Shown here piece after piece: positions 1-6,453 of a stretch of DNA of 10,072 nt. The notes under the pieces were generated by a model, which saw nothing but the letters and a program-made list of their open reading frames with translations, made no database searches and was not told where the DNA came from. This stretch comes from Scatosoma sp045644545 (GTDB taxonomy: Bacteria > Bacillota > Clostridia > Christensenellales > Borkfalkiaceae): positions 1-10,072 of the forward strand of contig JAZRHC010000007.1 of assembly GCA_045644545.1 (NCBI GenBank), given 5' to 3'. A program made the position numbers and the translations under genes. The first letter of the stretch is position 1. Each line of letters begins with the position of its first letter.

Positions 1-211
1 CGGGGAAAGGAGAAAGCACCTTCTCGCCGTTCGCAGGGGTTGCCGCCGCTGCGGGCGCGGGGGCGGGTGCAGGAGTCGGAGCTGCAACAGGAGCTACCAC
101 AGGAGTAGCCACGGGCATACCCGCCGCTACGGGCGCGGAAGCGCTTACGCCTACTTCCTCTACGCCTACTTCATAGTTTTTACCGTTTACCGTTATAATA
201 AAATTACGCAT
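1..211 (-). CDS. Biotin carboxyl carrier protein, N-terminal part (biotin-dependent decarboxylase subunit)
   Basis: The gene starts at ATG 209-211 and runs off the left edge, so only about 70 residues are visible. The N-terminus (MRNFIITVNGKNYEV) is the usual opening of the biotin carrier subunit of acyl-CoA/oxaloacetate decarboxylases. It is followed by a long Ala/Pro/Val linker (about residues 24-60), then by GEKVLSPFP, which matches the start of the biotinyl domain. The biotinylated Met-Lys-Met lies outside the window. In the family the carrier moves carboxyl-biotin from the carboxyltransferase to the membrane decarboxylase subunit. The start is supported by an AAGGAG ribosome site at 221-226 that overlaps the stop codon of the upstream gene, which suggests translational coupling. 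The preceding carboxyltransferase and OadG genes support the call. Which acyl-CoA is the substrate cannot be read here. Confidence 0.9.
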   Translation of the reverse strand, partial: MRNFIITVNGKNYEVGVEEVGVSASAPVAAGMPVATPVVAPVAAPTPAPAPAPAAAATPANGEKVLSPFP

Positions 212-224
212 AATTTTTATCTCC

Positions 225-578
225 TTATAATTTCTTTATTCTTTTTACCGTAAATTCACATTTTCTGTTTTGCTTTGAATAATACGCCATAAGCGCGGCG
301 GTAATCACCGCAACCGTTTCATCGGAAATCTCGTCTTCCTGCGACGATTTTACAGGAACTTCCGTTTTAGGTTCTTCCTGTTTCTTGACCGGCTTATTTG
401 CAGCGAACGTCATCACTTTACCAACCGCCCAAACGACAAGAATTAAAAAGGAAATACCGAGAAACACGACGATAAAACCAAGCAAAGCGTACAGCGCAAC
501 TTCTCCGAAAGGCACATTGTCCTTTGGATAACCTTTTGCCGCAAGGTCCGCCGATACTTTTAATAATTGATTTAACAT
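225..578 (-). CDS. OadG-family small membrane subunit of Na+-pumping decarboxylase
   Basis: A 117-residue protein with one strong hydrophobic helix at about residues 27-55, then a charged Lys/Glu/Pro-rich linker (about 60-85). A C-terminal segment, DETVAVITAALMAYY (about 86-100), ends in a basic tail. That order (short N-terminus, single helix, charged linker, conserved 'D-E..AVITAA' motif) is typical of the OadG/gamma-delta subunit, which in known oxaloacetate, methylmalonyl-CoA and glutaconyl-CoA decarboxylases helps assemble the complex at the membrane. It lies 12 nt after the carboxyltransferase stop, with a GGTGG-type ribosome site, and its stop overlaps the ribosome site of the carrier gene. 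The family is short and variable, so the call rests on architecture, the C-terminal motif and neighbours together. Confidence 0.85.
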   Translation of the reverse strand: MLNQLLKVSADLAAKGYPKDNVPFGEVALYALLGFIVVFLGISFLILVVWAVGKVMTFAANKPVKKQEEPKTEVPVKSSQEDEISDETVAVITAALMAYYSKQNRKCEFTVKRIKKL

Positions 579-590
579 ATTGCCACCGCC

Positions 591-1958
591 TTAGTCCATC
601 AACATTTGAAGAGCGGAAATCAAGTATTGTTTTACAAATTCGGGTTCGATAATGGAATCGATATAACCGTTCTTCGCAGCGTGGACAGGGTCGGAATTTT
701 CGTCCGCATATCTCGCTGCAAGCGCCGCCTTATCCGCTTTTTCTTCGCTGAACTCGATCGCCGCGCCTTGAACGTCGTCGAACAGTGCGATCTTTCCGTT
801 TGCAAAAGCACAGGTATAGTCAAATCCCACCGATTTGGAAGCGAACAACGTATATCCAAGCCCGATTGCCTTTTTATAGACGACCGAAATCTTCGGAACG
901 GTCATTGAGTCCAGCGCGTCGAGATATGCCGCCGTTTCTTTCATTACGCGGCTGTTATTCGCGCAAGTGCAAGGGCAAATTCCAAGCGTATTCGTAAAGG
1001 TTACGAGCGGCAAGCTTGCCGCGCTTGCAAAGGCAACGAAATCCTTGATCTTCGTCATTTTTGCCGCGGTGAGATAAACCCCTTCTTCGCCTCCGTCGAA
1101 TACGATTGCCGAAACGGAAATGCCGCCGATACGGCAAAGAACGGTTTTGACGTCTTTTTCATAAGACGAACCGACCTCCACCGCGTTTTCCAAAATCCCG
1201 AAAAGCGTTTCCGCCGACGCTTTTTCGTTGAGTACGGGCGCGCTTTCATTGAGATCTGCGTCCACTACGGGCACTTCGATCAATTCAACGAGTTCGGCGA
1301 TTTTCGCTCTAACGTCGTCTAAATCGTTTACGACGAAAGAAGGAATTCCCGTCTTATCCAAAGCCGCCGCGCCGCCGACCTCTTCTTTTTTGAGATTCTT
1401 GCCCGATTTTGCAGACAAAACGAACGGACTGTTGACGGCAAGAACGCTCTTTTTATCGAGGAAAAACGTAAAATCCGCGACAGCCGCAAGCATCGCAGCC
1501 GAGCCGTAAACTTCGCCGTTTACGACGAGGTATTGATAAACGCTCGATTTCAAACGGGTGGCTTTGAGCAAGAGCTCGCCGAGCCCTTCGAGTACGTTTA
1601 CCCCTTCTCCCACGGACACGCCGACCGTGTTTAAAAGATAGATCACGGACGTGCCGTTCTTTTCCGCCGCGTCAAGGCATTTTGCGATTTTTTCGCAATT
1701 TGCTTTCGAAACCCCGCCGGATTGTACGTTGAAATTCTGCGCGACGATATAAAAGGGATATCCGTTGAGCGTAGCAAACCCGGTAACGACCCCTTCGCCT
1801 ACGGCTTCCTCGCCGTAGAAATCGCTCTTAGAAAAGCTAAACGCGGAAAGCTCAACGAAACTGTCCTCGTCAACGAGCGCGCCGATCTGTTTTCTGATCT
1901 CTTTGCCCGCCTCTTTAATTTTTGCTTTTCTTTCTTGCAGTAATTGAATTTTATCCAT
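591..1958 (-). CDS. Divergent carboxyltransferase subunit of a biotin-dependent decarboxylase
   Basis: A 455-residue crotonase-fold protein with the two-domain layout of the MmdA/GcdA/PccB carboxyltransferase family. The N-domain carries EGVVTGFATLNG (about 54-65), NFNVQSGGVSKA (75-86) and EGVNVLEGLGELL (118-130). The C-domain carries LPLVTF (317-322) and TVPKISVVYKKA (353-364). In the family this subunit exchanges carboxyl between acyl-CoA and biotin. It is shorter than the usual roughly 510-600 residues. The glycine-rich active-site motifs are altered: SGGARIQEG-like reads TVGVSVGEG (about 111-119), the second N-domain Gly-Gly reads VYGSAA (150-155), the C-domain PGF.PG loop reads LGICPCTC (325-332), and AYGGAY reads AIGLGY (364-369). 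The start is ATG 1958, chosen because GGAGG at 1965-1969 sits 6 nt upstream; an in-frame ATG at 1985 lacks such a site. Substrate unknown; catalysis may be unusual or lost. Confidence 0.85.
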   Translation of the reverse strand: MDKIQLLQERKAKIKEAGKEIRKQIGALVDEDSFVELSAFSFSKSDFYGEEAVGEGVVTGFATLNGYPFYIVAQNFNVQSGGVSKANCEKIAKCLDAAEKNGTSVIYLLNTVGVSVGEGVNVLEGLGELLLKATRLKSSVYQYLVVNGEVYGSAAMLAAVADFTFFLDKKSVLAVNSPFVLSAKSGKNLKKEEVGGAAALDKTGIPSFVVNDLDDVRAKIAELVELIEVPVVDADLNESAPVLNEKASAETLFGILENAVEVGSSYEKDVKTVLCRIGGISVSAIVFDGGEEGVYLTAAKMTKIKDFVAFASAASLPLVTFTNTLGICPCTCANNSRVMKETAAYLDALDSMTVPKISVVYKKAIGLGYTLFASKSVGFDYTCAFANGKIALFDDVQGAAIEFSEEKADKAALAARYADENSDPVHAAKNGYIDSIIEPEFVKQYLISALQMLMD

Positions 1959-1964
1959 AAAGTG

Positions 1965-1969
1965 CCTCC
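1965..1969 (-). promoter_or_regulatory. Ribosome binding site fixing the carboxyltransferase start
   Basis: GGAGG on the minus strand, 6 nt before ATG 1956-1958. It decides between this start and an in-frame ATG nine codons upstream at 1985. Confidence 0.85.
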
Positions 1970-2031
1970 AAGAAATTTCAGTCAAAATTCAGCAAAATTT
2001 TTCAAGTTTTACCAAATTCCCACCAATTAAC

Positions 2032-2060
2032 ATTTTACATCAAATGCTTTTAAAAGTCAA
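2032..2060 (-). promoter_or_regulatory. Sigma-A type promoter of the decarboxylase operon
   Basis: On the minus strand TTGACT (2055-2060) and TAAAAT (2032-2037) are separated by exactly 17 nt. The predicted transcript start near 2025 leaves a leader of about 65 nt before the ribosome site. The stretch lies in the only intergenic gap before the operon and downstream of the previous gene's terminator. An imperfect inverted repeat directly abuts the -35 box. Confidence 0.75.
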
Positions 2061-2061
2061 C

Positions 2062-2088
2062 TGAATGACGTAAAAAAACGTCGTTTCA
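2062..2088. promoter_or_regulatory. Inverted repeat next to the decarboxylase promoter, possible operator
   Basis: Arms TGAATGACG (2062-2070) and CGTCGTTTCA (2079-2088) are inverted copies apart from a small TGAA-T/AC-GACG difference, separated by an A-rich spacer. The right arm as transcribed ends one base upstream of the -35 box (2055-2060). That position fits a regulator site, but the arms match no operator I can name, and a chance palindrome is possible. Confidence 0.35.
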
Positions 2089-2102
2089 TTATAAATTTTT
2101 TT

Positions 2103-2153
2103 ATAAAAAAACCGACGATGCAGATTCGTGAAATATTTTCACGCGCATTGTCG
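2103..2153 (-). terminator. Rho-independent terminator after the rnhA-VTT gene pair
   Basis: Read on the minus strand, CGACAATGC (2145-2153) pairs with GCATCGTCG (2113-2121) with one mismatch. Inside this is a perfect stem CGTGAAA/TTTCACG around ATA. A run of T residues follows (A residues at 2105-2111 on the plus strand). It lies about 40 nt past the stop of the VTT gene and before the decarboxylase promoter, so it separates the two units. Confidence 0.8.
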
Positions 2154-2193
2154 ATTTGAAAAGCTTTTTTAATCGAAAAAGTCGTTTATAATA

Positions 2194-3132
2194 TTATTTT
2201 TCGCTTTCGTCTTTCCTATTCTTCTTTTTTTGGAAAACTTTAAAATGACGTGAAAGAAAGGCGTCGATTCTATCCATATTCTTATAAATAAGAATGAAAG
2301 CCGCAACGATCAAGGCGAATATCACGCCCCAAGCGATAAGCCCCCACGTGGTATCGAACGGGATCAAATCGATGGAATAGCAAGTGGTCGAAACGGCGAG
2401 AATTCTCGATAATACGATCATCACCGAAAAATATGTCGTGCTCATTGAAGAAAGTCCCGCGATAAAACAGAGGATATCGTCGGGAAAAAGCGGCAATAAA
2501 AACATAACGGTTAAAATTAAGTTATCCTTTCCTTTCAGCTTCTTTTGCCATTTTTTTAAAGAATCCTCGCCGACGAGCCAAGCGACGGCTTTACCGCCTA
2601 ATTTTCGCCCGATAAAGAACGCCGTAAAAGAACCCGCGATAATGCCGATTAAGCTAAAAATCGTCGTTTTAAGCGGTCCAAACAAGGCGACGCCCGCCAC
2701 CGTACTCACCACGCTCGGAACAGGCAAAATAATCACTTGCAGGTATTGAAACAAAATATATACGATCGGCATCCACCCGCCCGATTTCGCCATATATTCC
2801 TGAAAAGCTTCCGCGTCCTGCACCACCGCAAAAAAGCCGCTTTTTTGCAAAACGAATAAAACGATCAGAACGAATAGCACGAAAATATATCCGCTCAGCA
2901 TAGACTTTATTACCAACTCTTTTCCTTTAACGCAAAAAACGACGGATACGGCAAACGCCGCGACGGTGAGCGCGATAGTTAAAGTAAGCCACAGCGTTTT
3001 TCTGTTTACGAGCCAGCTTAAATTCGTGTTTTCCAAACATAAAATCTCAAAAACGATACACGCCGCCGTGAGCAACGTAAACGTCAAGATATACGGCAAT
3101 ATTTTGCGTTGTTTGCGTTCTTGTTCTTCCAT
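2194..3132 (-). CDS. TVP38/TMEM64-family (VTT/DedA-like) membrane protein
   Basis: A 312-residue integral membrane protein. Hydrophobic helices are visible at about residues 11-33, 46-68 and 76-96. A VTT-type domain spans about 128-250 with the hallmarks ILPVPS (135-140), the small-residue run GSFTAFFIGRKLGG (167-180) and LPLFPDD (213-219), and a last helix lies near 262-283. The C-terminus is basic and cytosolic-looking. Related VTT proteins are linked to lipid scrambling or transport and envelope homeostasis; no specific substrate can be assigned. The start ATG 3130-3132 has GGAGG at 3137-3141, 4 nt upstream. The gene follows rnhA by 67 nt without a clear promoter of its own and is closed by the terminator at 2103-2153, so it is probably co-transcribed with rnhA. 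Confidence 0.88.
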   Translation of the reverse strand: MEEQERKQRKILPYILTFTLLTAACIVFEILCLENTNLSWLVNRKTLWLTLTIALTVAAFAVSVVFCVKGKELVIKSMLSGYIFVLFVLIVLFVLQKSGFFAVVQDAEAFQEYMAKSGGWMPIVYILFQYLQVIILPVPSVVSTVAGVALFGPLKTTIFSLIGIIAGSFTAFFIGRKLGGKAVAWLVGEDSLKKWQKKLKGKDNLILTVMFLLPLFPDDILCFIAGLSSMSTTYFSVMIVLSRILAVSTTCYSIDLIPFDTTWGLIAWGVIFALIVAAFILIYKNMDRIDAFLSRHFKVFQKKKNRKDESEK

Positions 3133-3199
3133 TTATCCTCCGCTAAAAAGCGTTTATAAATCATAGTATTGCCTTTTTGCTCGTTTTTATAATCGGAAC

Positions 3200-3673
3200 T
3201 TAAATTTCCGATTCGGGAAGATTCTTTCGAAAATCCGCGATCGCCTTTCTTGCAAGCTCGTCGCAACGGTTGTTAAGCTCGTTGTCCGCGTGCCCCGCAA
3301 CCTTGTGAAACGTTACTTCGTGCGTTTTGGTAAGCGCGTATAATTCTTCCCAAAGATCGACGTTTGAAACGGCTTTTCCGTCCGCTTTTTTCCAACCGTT
3401 TTTCTTCCAAGCGTAGATCCAACCGTTTAAAAATGCGTTGACGGTATACGCCGAGTCGCTGTAAACGTCAACGGCGCAAGGATATTTCAATCGCCTTAAC
3501 CCGTCGATCACGGCAAGGATCTCCATACGGTTGTTCGTCGTTTCCGCTTCCGCCGCGCTATATTCCAGCTTATGCTCGCCGTAGAGAAGTATTCCCGCAA
3601 AACCGCCGAGCCCGGGATTTCCCGAACACGCGCCGTCGGTATATAAAATAACTTGTTTTTTCGTGCTTTCCAT
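3200..3673 (-). CDS. rnhA: Ribonuclease HI
   Basis: A 157-residue protein of typical bacterial RNase HI length. It degrades the RNA strand of RNA-DNA hybrids (R-loops, primers). The four acidic metal ligands are all present: Asp13 in YTDGACSGNPG, Glu51 in TTNNRMEILA, Asp73 in YSDSAYTV and Asp138 in NRCDELA. The active-site loop His128 (VAGHAD) is also present, and a basic handle-like segment W-K-K-N-G-W-K-K lies near residues 89-96. The start at ATG 3671-3673 has only a weak ribosome site. The frame stays open upstream to 3856, but that extension is antisense to tRNA-Trp and is not protein. A separate promoter (3699-3727) lies just upstream. It heads a likely two-gene unit with the VTT membrane protein; I see no functional link between them. 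Confidence 0.95.
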   Translation of the reverse strand: MESTKKQVILYTDGACSGNPGLGGFAGILLYGEHKLEYSAAEAETTNNRMEILAVIDGLRRLKYPCAVDVYSDSAYTVNAFLNGWIYAWKKNGWKKADGKAVSNVDLWEELYALTKTHEVTFHKVAGHADNELNNRCDELARKAIADFRKNLPESEI

Positions 3674-3698
3674 CGTTTTACCCGTAAAACTAAAATAA

Positions 3699-3727
3699 AT
3701 AATATTTTTCCTTGATTTTTGCGTAAA
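3699..3727 (-). promoter_or_regulatory. Probable rnhA promoter
   Basis: On the minus strand TTTACG (3722-3727) and TATTAT (3699-3704) are 17 nt apart, giving a predicted start near 3692 and a leader of about 19 nt. The -35 box is weak (4 of 6). It stands back to back with the tRNA-Trp promoter; the two -35 boxes are only 6 bp apart. Confidence 0.5.
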
Positions 3728-3733
3728 AAATAA

Positions 3734-3762
3734 TTGACAAAAAAAAATTTTTGTTATATAAT
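3734..3762 (+). promoter_or_regulatory. Consensus promoter of tRNA-Trp
   Basis: A perfect TTGACA (3734-3739), a 17-nt AT-rich spacer and a perfect TATAAT (3757-3762). The predicted start near 3769 lies about 7 nt before the mature tRNA 5' end. Confidence 0.92.
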
Positions 3763-3775
3763 GGCTTCGTTGTTT

Positions 3776-3850
3776 AGGGGAGTGGCTCAACGGTAGAGTA
3801 GCGGTCTCCAAAACCGTAGGTTGCGTGTTCGAATCGCGTCTCCCCTGCCA
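3776..3850 (+). tRNA. tRNA-Trp (anticodon CCA)
   Basis: A complete cloverleaf. The acceptor stem AGGGGAG (3776-3782) pairs perfectly with CTCCCCT (3840-3846), followed by discriminator G and an encoded CCA tail (3848-3850). The D stem is GCTC/GAGT, and the anticodon stem GCGGT/ACCGT holds the loop CTCCAAA, so the anticodon is CCA. The T stem GCGTG/CGCGT holds the loop TTCGAAT. It is flanked by a consensus promoter and a terminator, so it is probably transcribed alone. Its 3' third and terminator are partly duplicated just downstream. Confidence 0.97.
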
Positions 3851-3882
3851 AACCAATCGCGTTAGCGGTTGGTTTTTTGTTT
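3851..3882 (+). terminator. Terminator of tRNA-Trp (first copy)
   Basis: AACCAATCGC (3851-3860) and GCGGTTGGTT (3865-3874) form a 10-bp stem with one G-U pair and a GTTA loop, then a T-rich tail. It begins right after the encoded CCA. Confidence 0.9.
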
Positions 3883-3974
3883 AGGTTGCGTGTGACGCTT
3901 ACGCTATTCCACTTCGTTTACGACTCACTGCCTCACCTGCCAAACCAATCGCGTTAGCGGTTGGTTTTTTGTTT
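3882..3974 (+). repeat. Partial direct repeat of the tRNA-Trp 3' end plus terminator
   Basis: TAGGTTGCGTGT (3882-3893) repeats tRNA bases 3817-3828. The 39-nt block 3936-3974 (starting CCTGCCA and covering the whole terminator) repeats 3844-3882 exactly. Between these matches the tRNA has 15 nt, while the copy has 42 unrelated nt (3894-3935). The copy begins exactly where the first one ends, so it reads as a tandem duplication of about 66 nt with the T-arm interior replaced. It cannot fold as a tRNA. Remnant of a second tRNA or of an integration site are both possible. Confidence 0.8.
3943..3974 (+). terminator. Second, identical terminator hairpin
   Basis: The same 10-bp stem, GTTA loop and T tail as at 3851-3882, 92 nt further on. 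It would stop any plus-strand transcript that escapes the first. Confidence 0.8.
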
Positions 3975-3988
3975 GTCTTGCACGCGAA

Positions 3989-4022
3989 CCCCTCGGAAAG
4001 ATTTCCTCCCGAGGGGCTTTTA
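3989..4022 (+). terminator. Third hairpin before the ABC exporter gene
   Basis: CCCCTCGG (3989-3996) pairs perfectly with CCGAGGGG (4009-4016), followed by CTTTTA and further T-rich sequence on the plus strand. Read on the minus strand, the same hairpin lies 6 nt after the stop of the exporter gene but lacks a T run there (TTCGCG follows). It may therefore only protect that mRNA end or stop transcription poorly in that direction. Confidence 0.6.
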
Positions 4023-5708
4023 TTATTTTTCAATCGTATGAATCTTTCCGTTTTCGACCTTTAAAATCGAATCCGCGATTTCAAGCGCGGCAGGGCGATG
4101 CGTGACGATAATGCAAGTTTTTTCTTTTTTGTCTTTTATATTTTGCAAAAGCTCCCGTTCCGTTTCCGAATCAAGCGCGGAAGTCGCTTCGTCTAGCAGT
4201 AAAATCGGACGATCGGAAACGAGCGCACGCGCCACCGCAAGCCGTTGCAGTTGCCCTTCCGATAATCCGCCGCCACGTTCGGAAAGCACGGTTTCGAGCC
4301 CTTCGGGCAAGTCAAAGGCAAACGTAGCGCACGCCGCCTGCAACGCTTCTTTTATCTTTAACTCAATACCTGCCCCTTCCCCTTCCGTTTCTTCGGAAAA
4401 GAAAAGTAAATTTTCGCGTATCGTCCCCGAAAAAAGGAAATTCCCTTGCGGAACGTAGGCAAATAATCCCCGCGCTTTTTCCGTCAAGATCTCAGACGAA
4501 TCGTTACGATCCAGATATACGCTCCCTTCCGTTGGCTGATATACCGACAAGAGCAAGCGGAACAGCGTGCTTTTCCCCGAGCCGGAAGCGCCCGTCACGC
4601 AAATAATCTTACCTTTTTCAAAAAGCGCGTCCGCTCCGTCGAGAATGGTTTCGCGACCGTAACTGAACCCGACGTTTTCTAAATGAATCCCGTTTAAATC
4701 GGAATACAAATCTTCGTTTCCAAAGCCTTGCGACCGTTCTTCGGGAATTTCTTCGATTTCCGCAAGCCGTTCCCCGCTTGCGATTCGAGCATAGAAAACG
4801 GGAATAATTCCGCCAAACGAAGTAAACGGCTGTTGAAGCTGCATTAAAAGCAAGATCACGGAAAGAATCGAGCCGTAATCGTCGTTACCGTTCAAAACGC
4901 TTACGCTACACCATACGACGGCAAAGATCATTCCCGTGTTGCTGAGCAACGAAAATAATCCGTTCATAACCGAGCGGAGCTTATTGCGTTTCATTCTCTT
5001 TTCATAATATTGCGAAGCGTAATTTTCCGCTTTCGCCGTCGTGCGCGCCTCCGCGCCGTACGCTTTTAAAGTAAGTATCGAGGAAAGCCCTTCCTGCATA
5101 AACGATCTCGACGCGCCGTCGGCTTCCATAAATTCTTTATGTTGCTTTTTTATAAGCTTTCTGAACAACGCGGAAATACCGCCGATCAAAAGTCCGCCGA
5201 CGATATAAATACAGGTAAACAACGGATCGATCGTAAGCAGAGCGACCGTCGCGCCGATACATTGCGTAATCATACTCGCAAGCGATTGCAAAAGCCCTAC
5301 GCTATCGACCGCTATCTCCTGAATATCCGTCGTGAGGCGCGTTAAAAGCTCGCCGCTGTGATACGCTTGTACACTCGCGTAGTCCGATCGCAAAATCTTC
5401 GAAAATAATTTCGTGCGCAGCTGCGCGTTTATTTTCGCCCGTGCCCTTTCGGATAAAAAGGAAACGAGCGTATGCAAAAAAATCTTGAAGAGCAACAGAA
5501 AAAGCAAGATCAAGGCAAAGACGAGAAGCTTCGTTTTATCCCCTTGCGACGCGCTGTTGATAAGATATCTGACCAAATACGCAAAGGCGAGCGAAAACAA
5601 AGTCGCCGCGACGGACAATATAGCCAAAAACGAAATAATCGTCCGATAAGGACGCATTTCTTTTTTTAACCACGCTTTTCCTTTTTCAGACGAAATTTCC
5701 TTTTTCAT
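4023..5708 (-). CDS. ABC exporter, fused membrane and ATPase domains (last gene of RiPP-like cassette)
   Basis: A 561-residue half-transporter, usual length for a type I exporter that works as a homodimer. The membrane domain (about residues 22-305) has roughly six helices. The ATPase domain (about 340-561) is intact: Walker A GASGSGKST (373-381), Q-loop Gln421 in YVPQGNFLF, signature LSEGQ (482-486), Walker B ILLLDE (502-507) and switch His537 in VTHRPA. There is no N-terminal C39 peptidase domain, so any leader removal must come from another protein. The peptidase gene ends 1 nt before this start (ATG 5706-5708) and holds its AAGGAA ribosome site, implying coupling. Next to PqqD-like, kinase-like and peptidase genes, peptide export is the best inference; lipid or drug export cannot be excluded. 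Confidence 0.9.
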   Translation of the reverse strand: MKKEISSEKGKAWLKKEMRPYRTIISFLAILSVAATLFSLAFAYLVRYLINSASQGDKTKLLVFALILLFLLLFKIFLHTLVSFLSERARAKINAQLRTKLFSKILRSDYASVQAYHSGELLTRLTTDIQEIAVDSVGLLQSLASMITQCIGATVALLTIDPLFTCIYIVGGLLIGGISALFRKLIKKQHKEFMEADGASRSFMQEGLSSILTLKAYGAEARTTAKAENYASQYYEKRMKRNKLRSVMNGLFSLLSNTGMIFAVVWCSVSVLNGNDDYGSILSVILLLMQLQQPFTSFGGIIPVFYARIASGERLAEIEEIPEERSQGFGNEDLYSDLNGIHLENVGFSYGRETILDGADALFEKGKIICVTGASGSGKSTLFRLLLSVYQPTEGSVYLDRNDSSEILTEKARGLFAYVPQGNFLFSGTIRENLLFFSEETEGEGAGIELKIKEALQAACATFAFDLPEGLETVLSERGGGLSEGQLQRLAVARALVSDRPILLLDEATSALDSETERELLQNIKDKKEKTCIIVTHRPAALEIADSILKVENGKIHTIEK

Positions 5709-5709
5709 T

Positions 5710-6177
5710 TTATTTCCTTATCCCCAACCTTTTTAAAATCTTTTTTACAAAACTTTTGACCTTTACTTTAAGCCGCACGAAAAACGCGCGGAATTTATAC
5801 GTTTTGATTCGCCGTTCGGCGTATCTTAAATATTTTTTATCCGTACAGAAATAATGCTTATCCTTTCTGAAAAACTCCGTTAAAACGCCGAATACGTCCT
5901 CTTCGGGAATTTTTTCAAGGCTGTAACAATTATCTCCGCGGATAATATACCCGCCTTCGATCGGCTCTAAAACGCGGTGCAATACGTAATCGTCGCCGCG
6001 ACGGTACAGCGCGACGTCGAGCCGTTTAAGCCGTTCCGTTTTCGGCTTTACGACGATGGTATCCCGACGATTTTTGAGCATAGGCAACATACTTATGCCC
6101 ACCGTAGGTCCAACGTATTTGCCTTCCCGTTCGAGCACCTCTTCGATTTTTAGTTTTTGCCCGATTCCGCTTTCCAT
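5710..6177 (-). CDS. S24/S26-type signal-peptidase-like protease without membrane anchor
   Basis: A 155-residue protein with the signal-peptidase core. GISMLP holds the nucleophile candidate Ser29. DVALYRRG (54-61) is followed by YVLHRVL (64-70) with His67, and GGYIIRGDN (75-83) follows. Having His where bacterial type I peptidases use Lys resembles the Ser-His SipW/ER type, so cleavage chemistry is plausible but inferred. Unlike those enzymes it has no hydrophobic helix at either end. The C-terminal 40 residues are strongly basic, with a possible amphipathic helix that could bind the membrane surface. The start ATG 6175-6177 lies 12 nt after the PqqD-like gene and has a weak ribosome site, which suggests coupled translation. 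In this setting it is a candidate leader peptidase for an unseen precursor. Confidence 0.85.
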   Translation of the reverse strand: MESGIGQKLKIEEVLEREGKYVGPTVGISMLPMLKNRRDTIVVKPKTERLKRLDVALYRRGDDYVLHRVLEPIEGGYIIRGDNCYSLEKIPEEDVFGVLTEFFRKDKHYFCTDKKYLRYAERRIKTYKFRAFFVRLKVKVKSFVKKILKRLGIRK

Positions 6178-6189
6178 TTGCTTATCGGG

Positions 6190-6453
6190 TTATTCGGCGA
6201 AGCCGTTCTCCGTTAAGATTCCCACGAACTTTTCAACGTCCGCTCTTGCCGTCGCTTCGTCCACTTCGTACTCGCCCAAAAGCGCGGCGACCGCCTCGTC
6301 AACGGTGTGATTTTCCAAAAAGAAGTTCCACAAAAAATCCCCCGTTTCGTTGAGGTTGATCATACCGTGAAATTTCTTGCTCATTTCCCCAACGGGCACG
6401 ACGACGCTTTCGCCACCGACTTTTCTTAAAACGAATCCTCTTTTAATTTTCAT
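6190..6453 (-). CDS. PqqD-like protein (putative RiPP recognition element)
   Basis: An 87-residue protein of PqqD-family length and pattern. It has an N-terminal beta-rich half (residues about 1-36), then LNETGDFLWNFF (34-45), a helical TVDEAVAALLGEYEV (50-64), and ATARADVEKFVGILTENGF (68-86). The 'LN.TG..LW' and 'D...F...L...G' spacing is characteristic. Known PqqD-fold proteins bind the leader of a ribosomal precursor peptide and present it to modifying enzymes. The gene overlaps the end of the kinase-like gene by 11 nt (6443-6453) and its AAGGA ribosome site lies inside that gene, so the two are translationally linked. No precursor gene is visible nearby, so its partner is unknown. Confidence 0.88.
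   Translation of the reverse strand: MKIKRGFVLRKVGGESVVVPVGEMSKKFHGMINLNETGDFLWNFFLENHTVDEAVAALLGEYEVDEATARADVEKFVGILTENGFAE

Noticed and set aside
1959..1985. Upstream start for the carboxyltransferase (nine extra codons)
   Set aside because: The GGAGG ribosome site lies inside this stretch at ideal distance from ATG 1958, and the extra residues do not resemble the family.
3084..3266. 60-codon minus-strand frame considered as a precursor peptide
   Set aside because: It overlaps rnhA and the VTT gene in another frame, has no leader/core layout and is far from the RiPP-like cassette.
3674..3856. N-terminal extension of the RNase HI frame containing RRDSNTQPTVLETATLPLSH
   Set aside because: This stretch is the antisense translation of tRNA-Trp and its promoter. 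It is a recurrent artefact in databases; RNase HI homology begins at ATG 3673.
3882..3974. Second tRNA gene or CRISPR-like repeat pair
   Set aside because: Only the 3' tRNA pieces are repeated and no cloverleaf forms. With just two units of unequal spacing there is no array.
3989..4016. Minus-strand terminator for the ABC exporter gene
   Set aside because: The hairpin is good, but TTCGCG rather than a T run follows on that strand, so it is annotated only as a plus-strand terminator.
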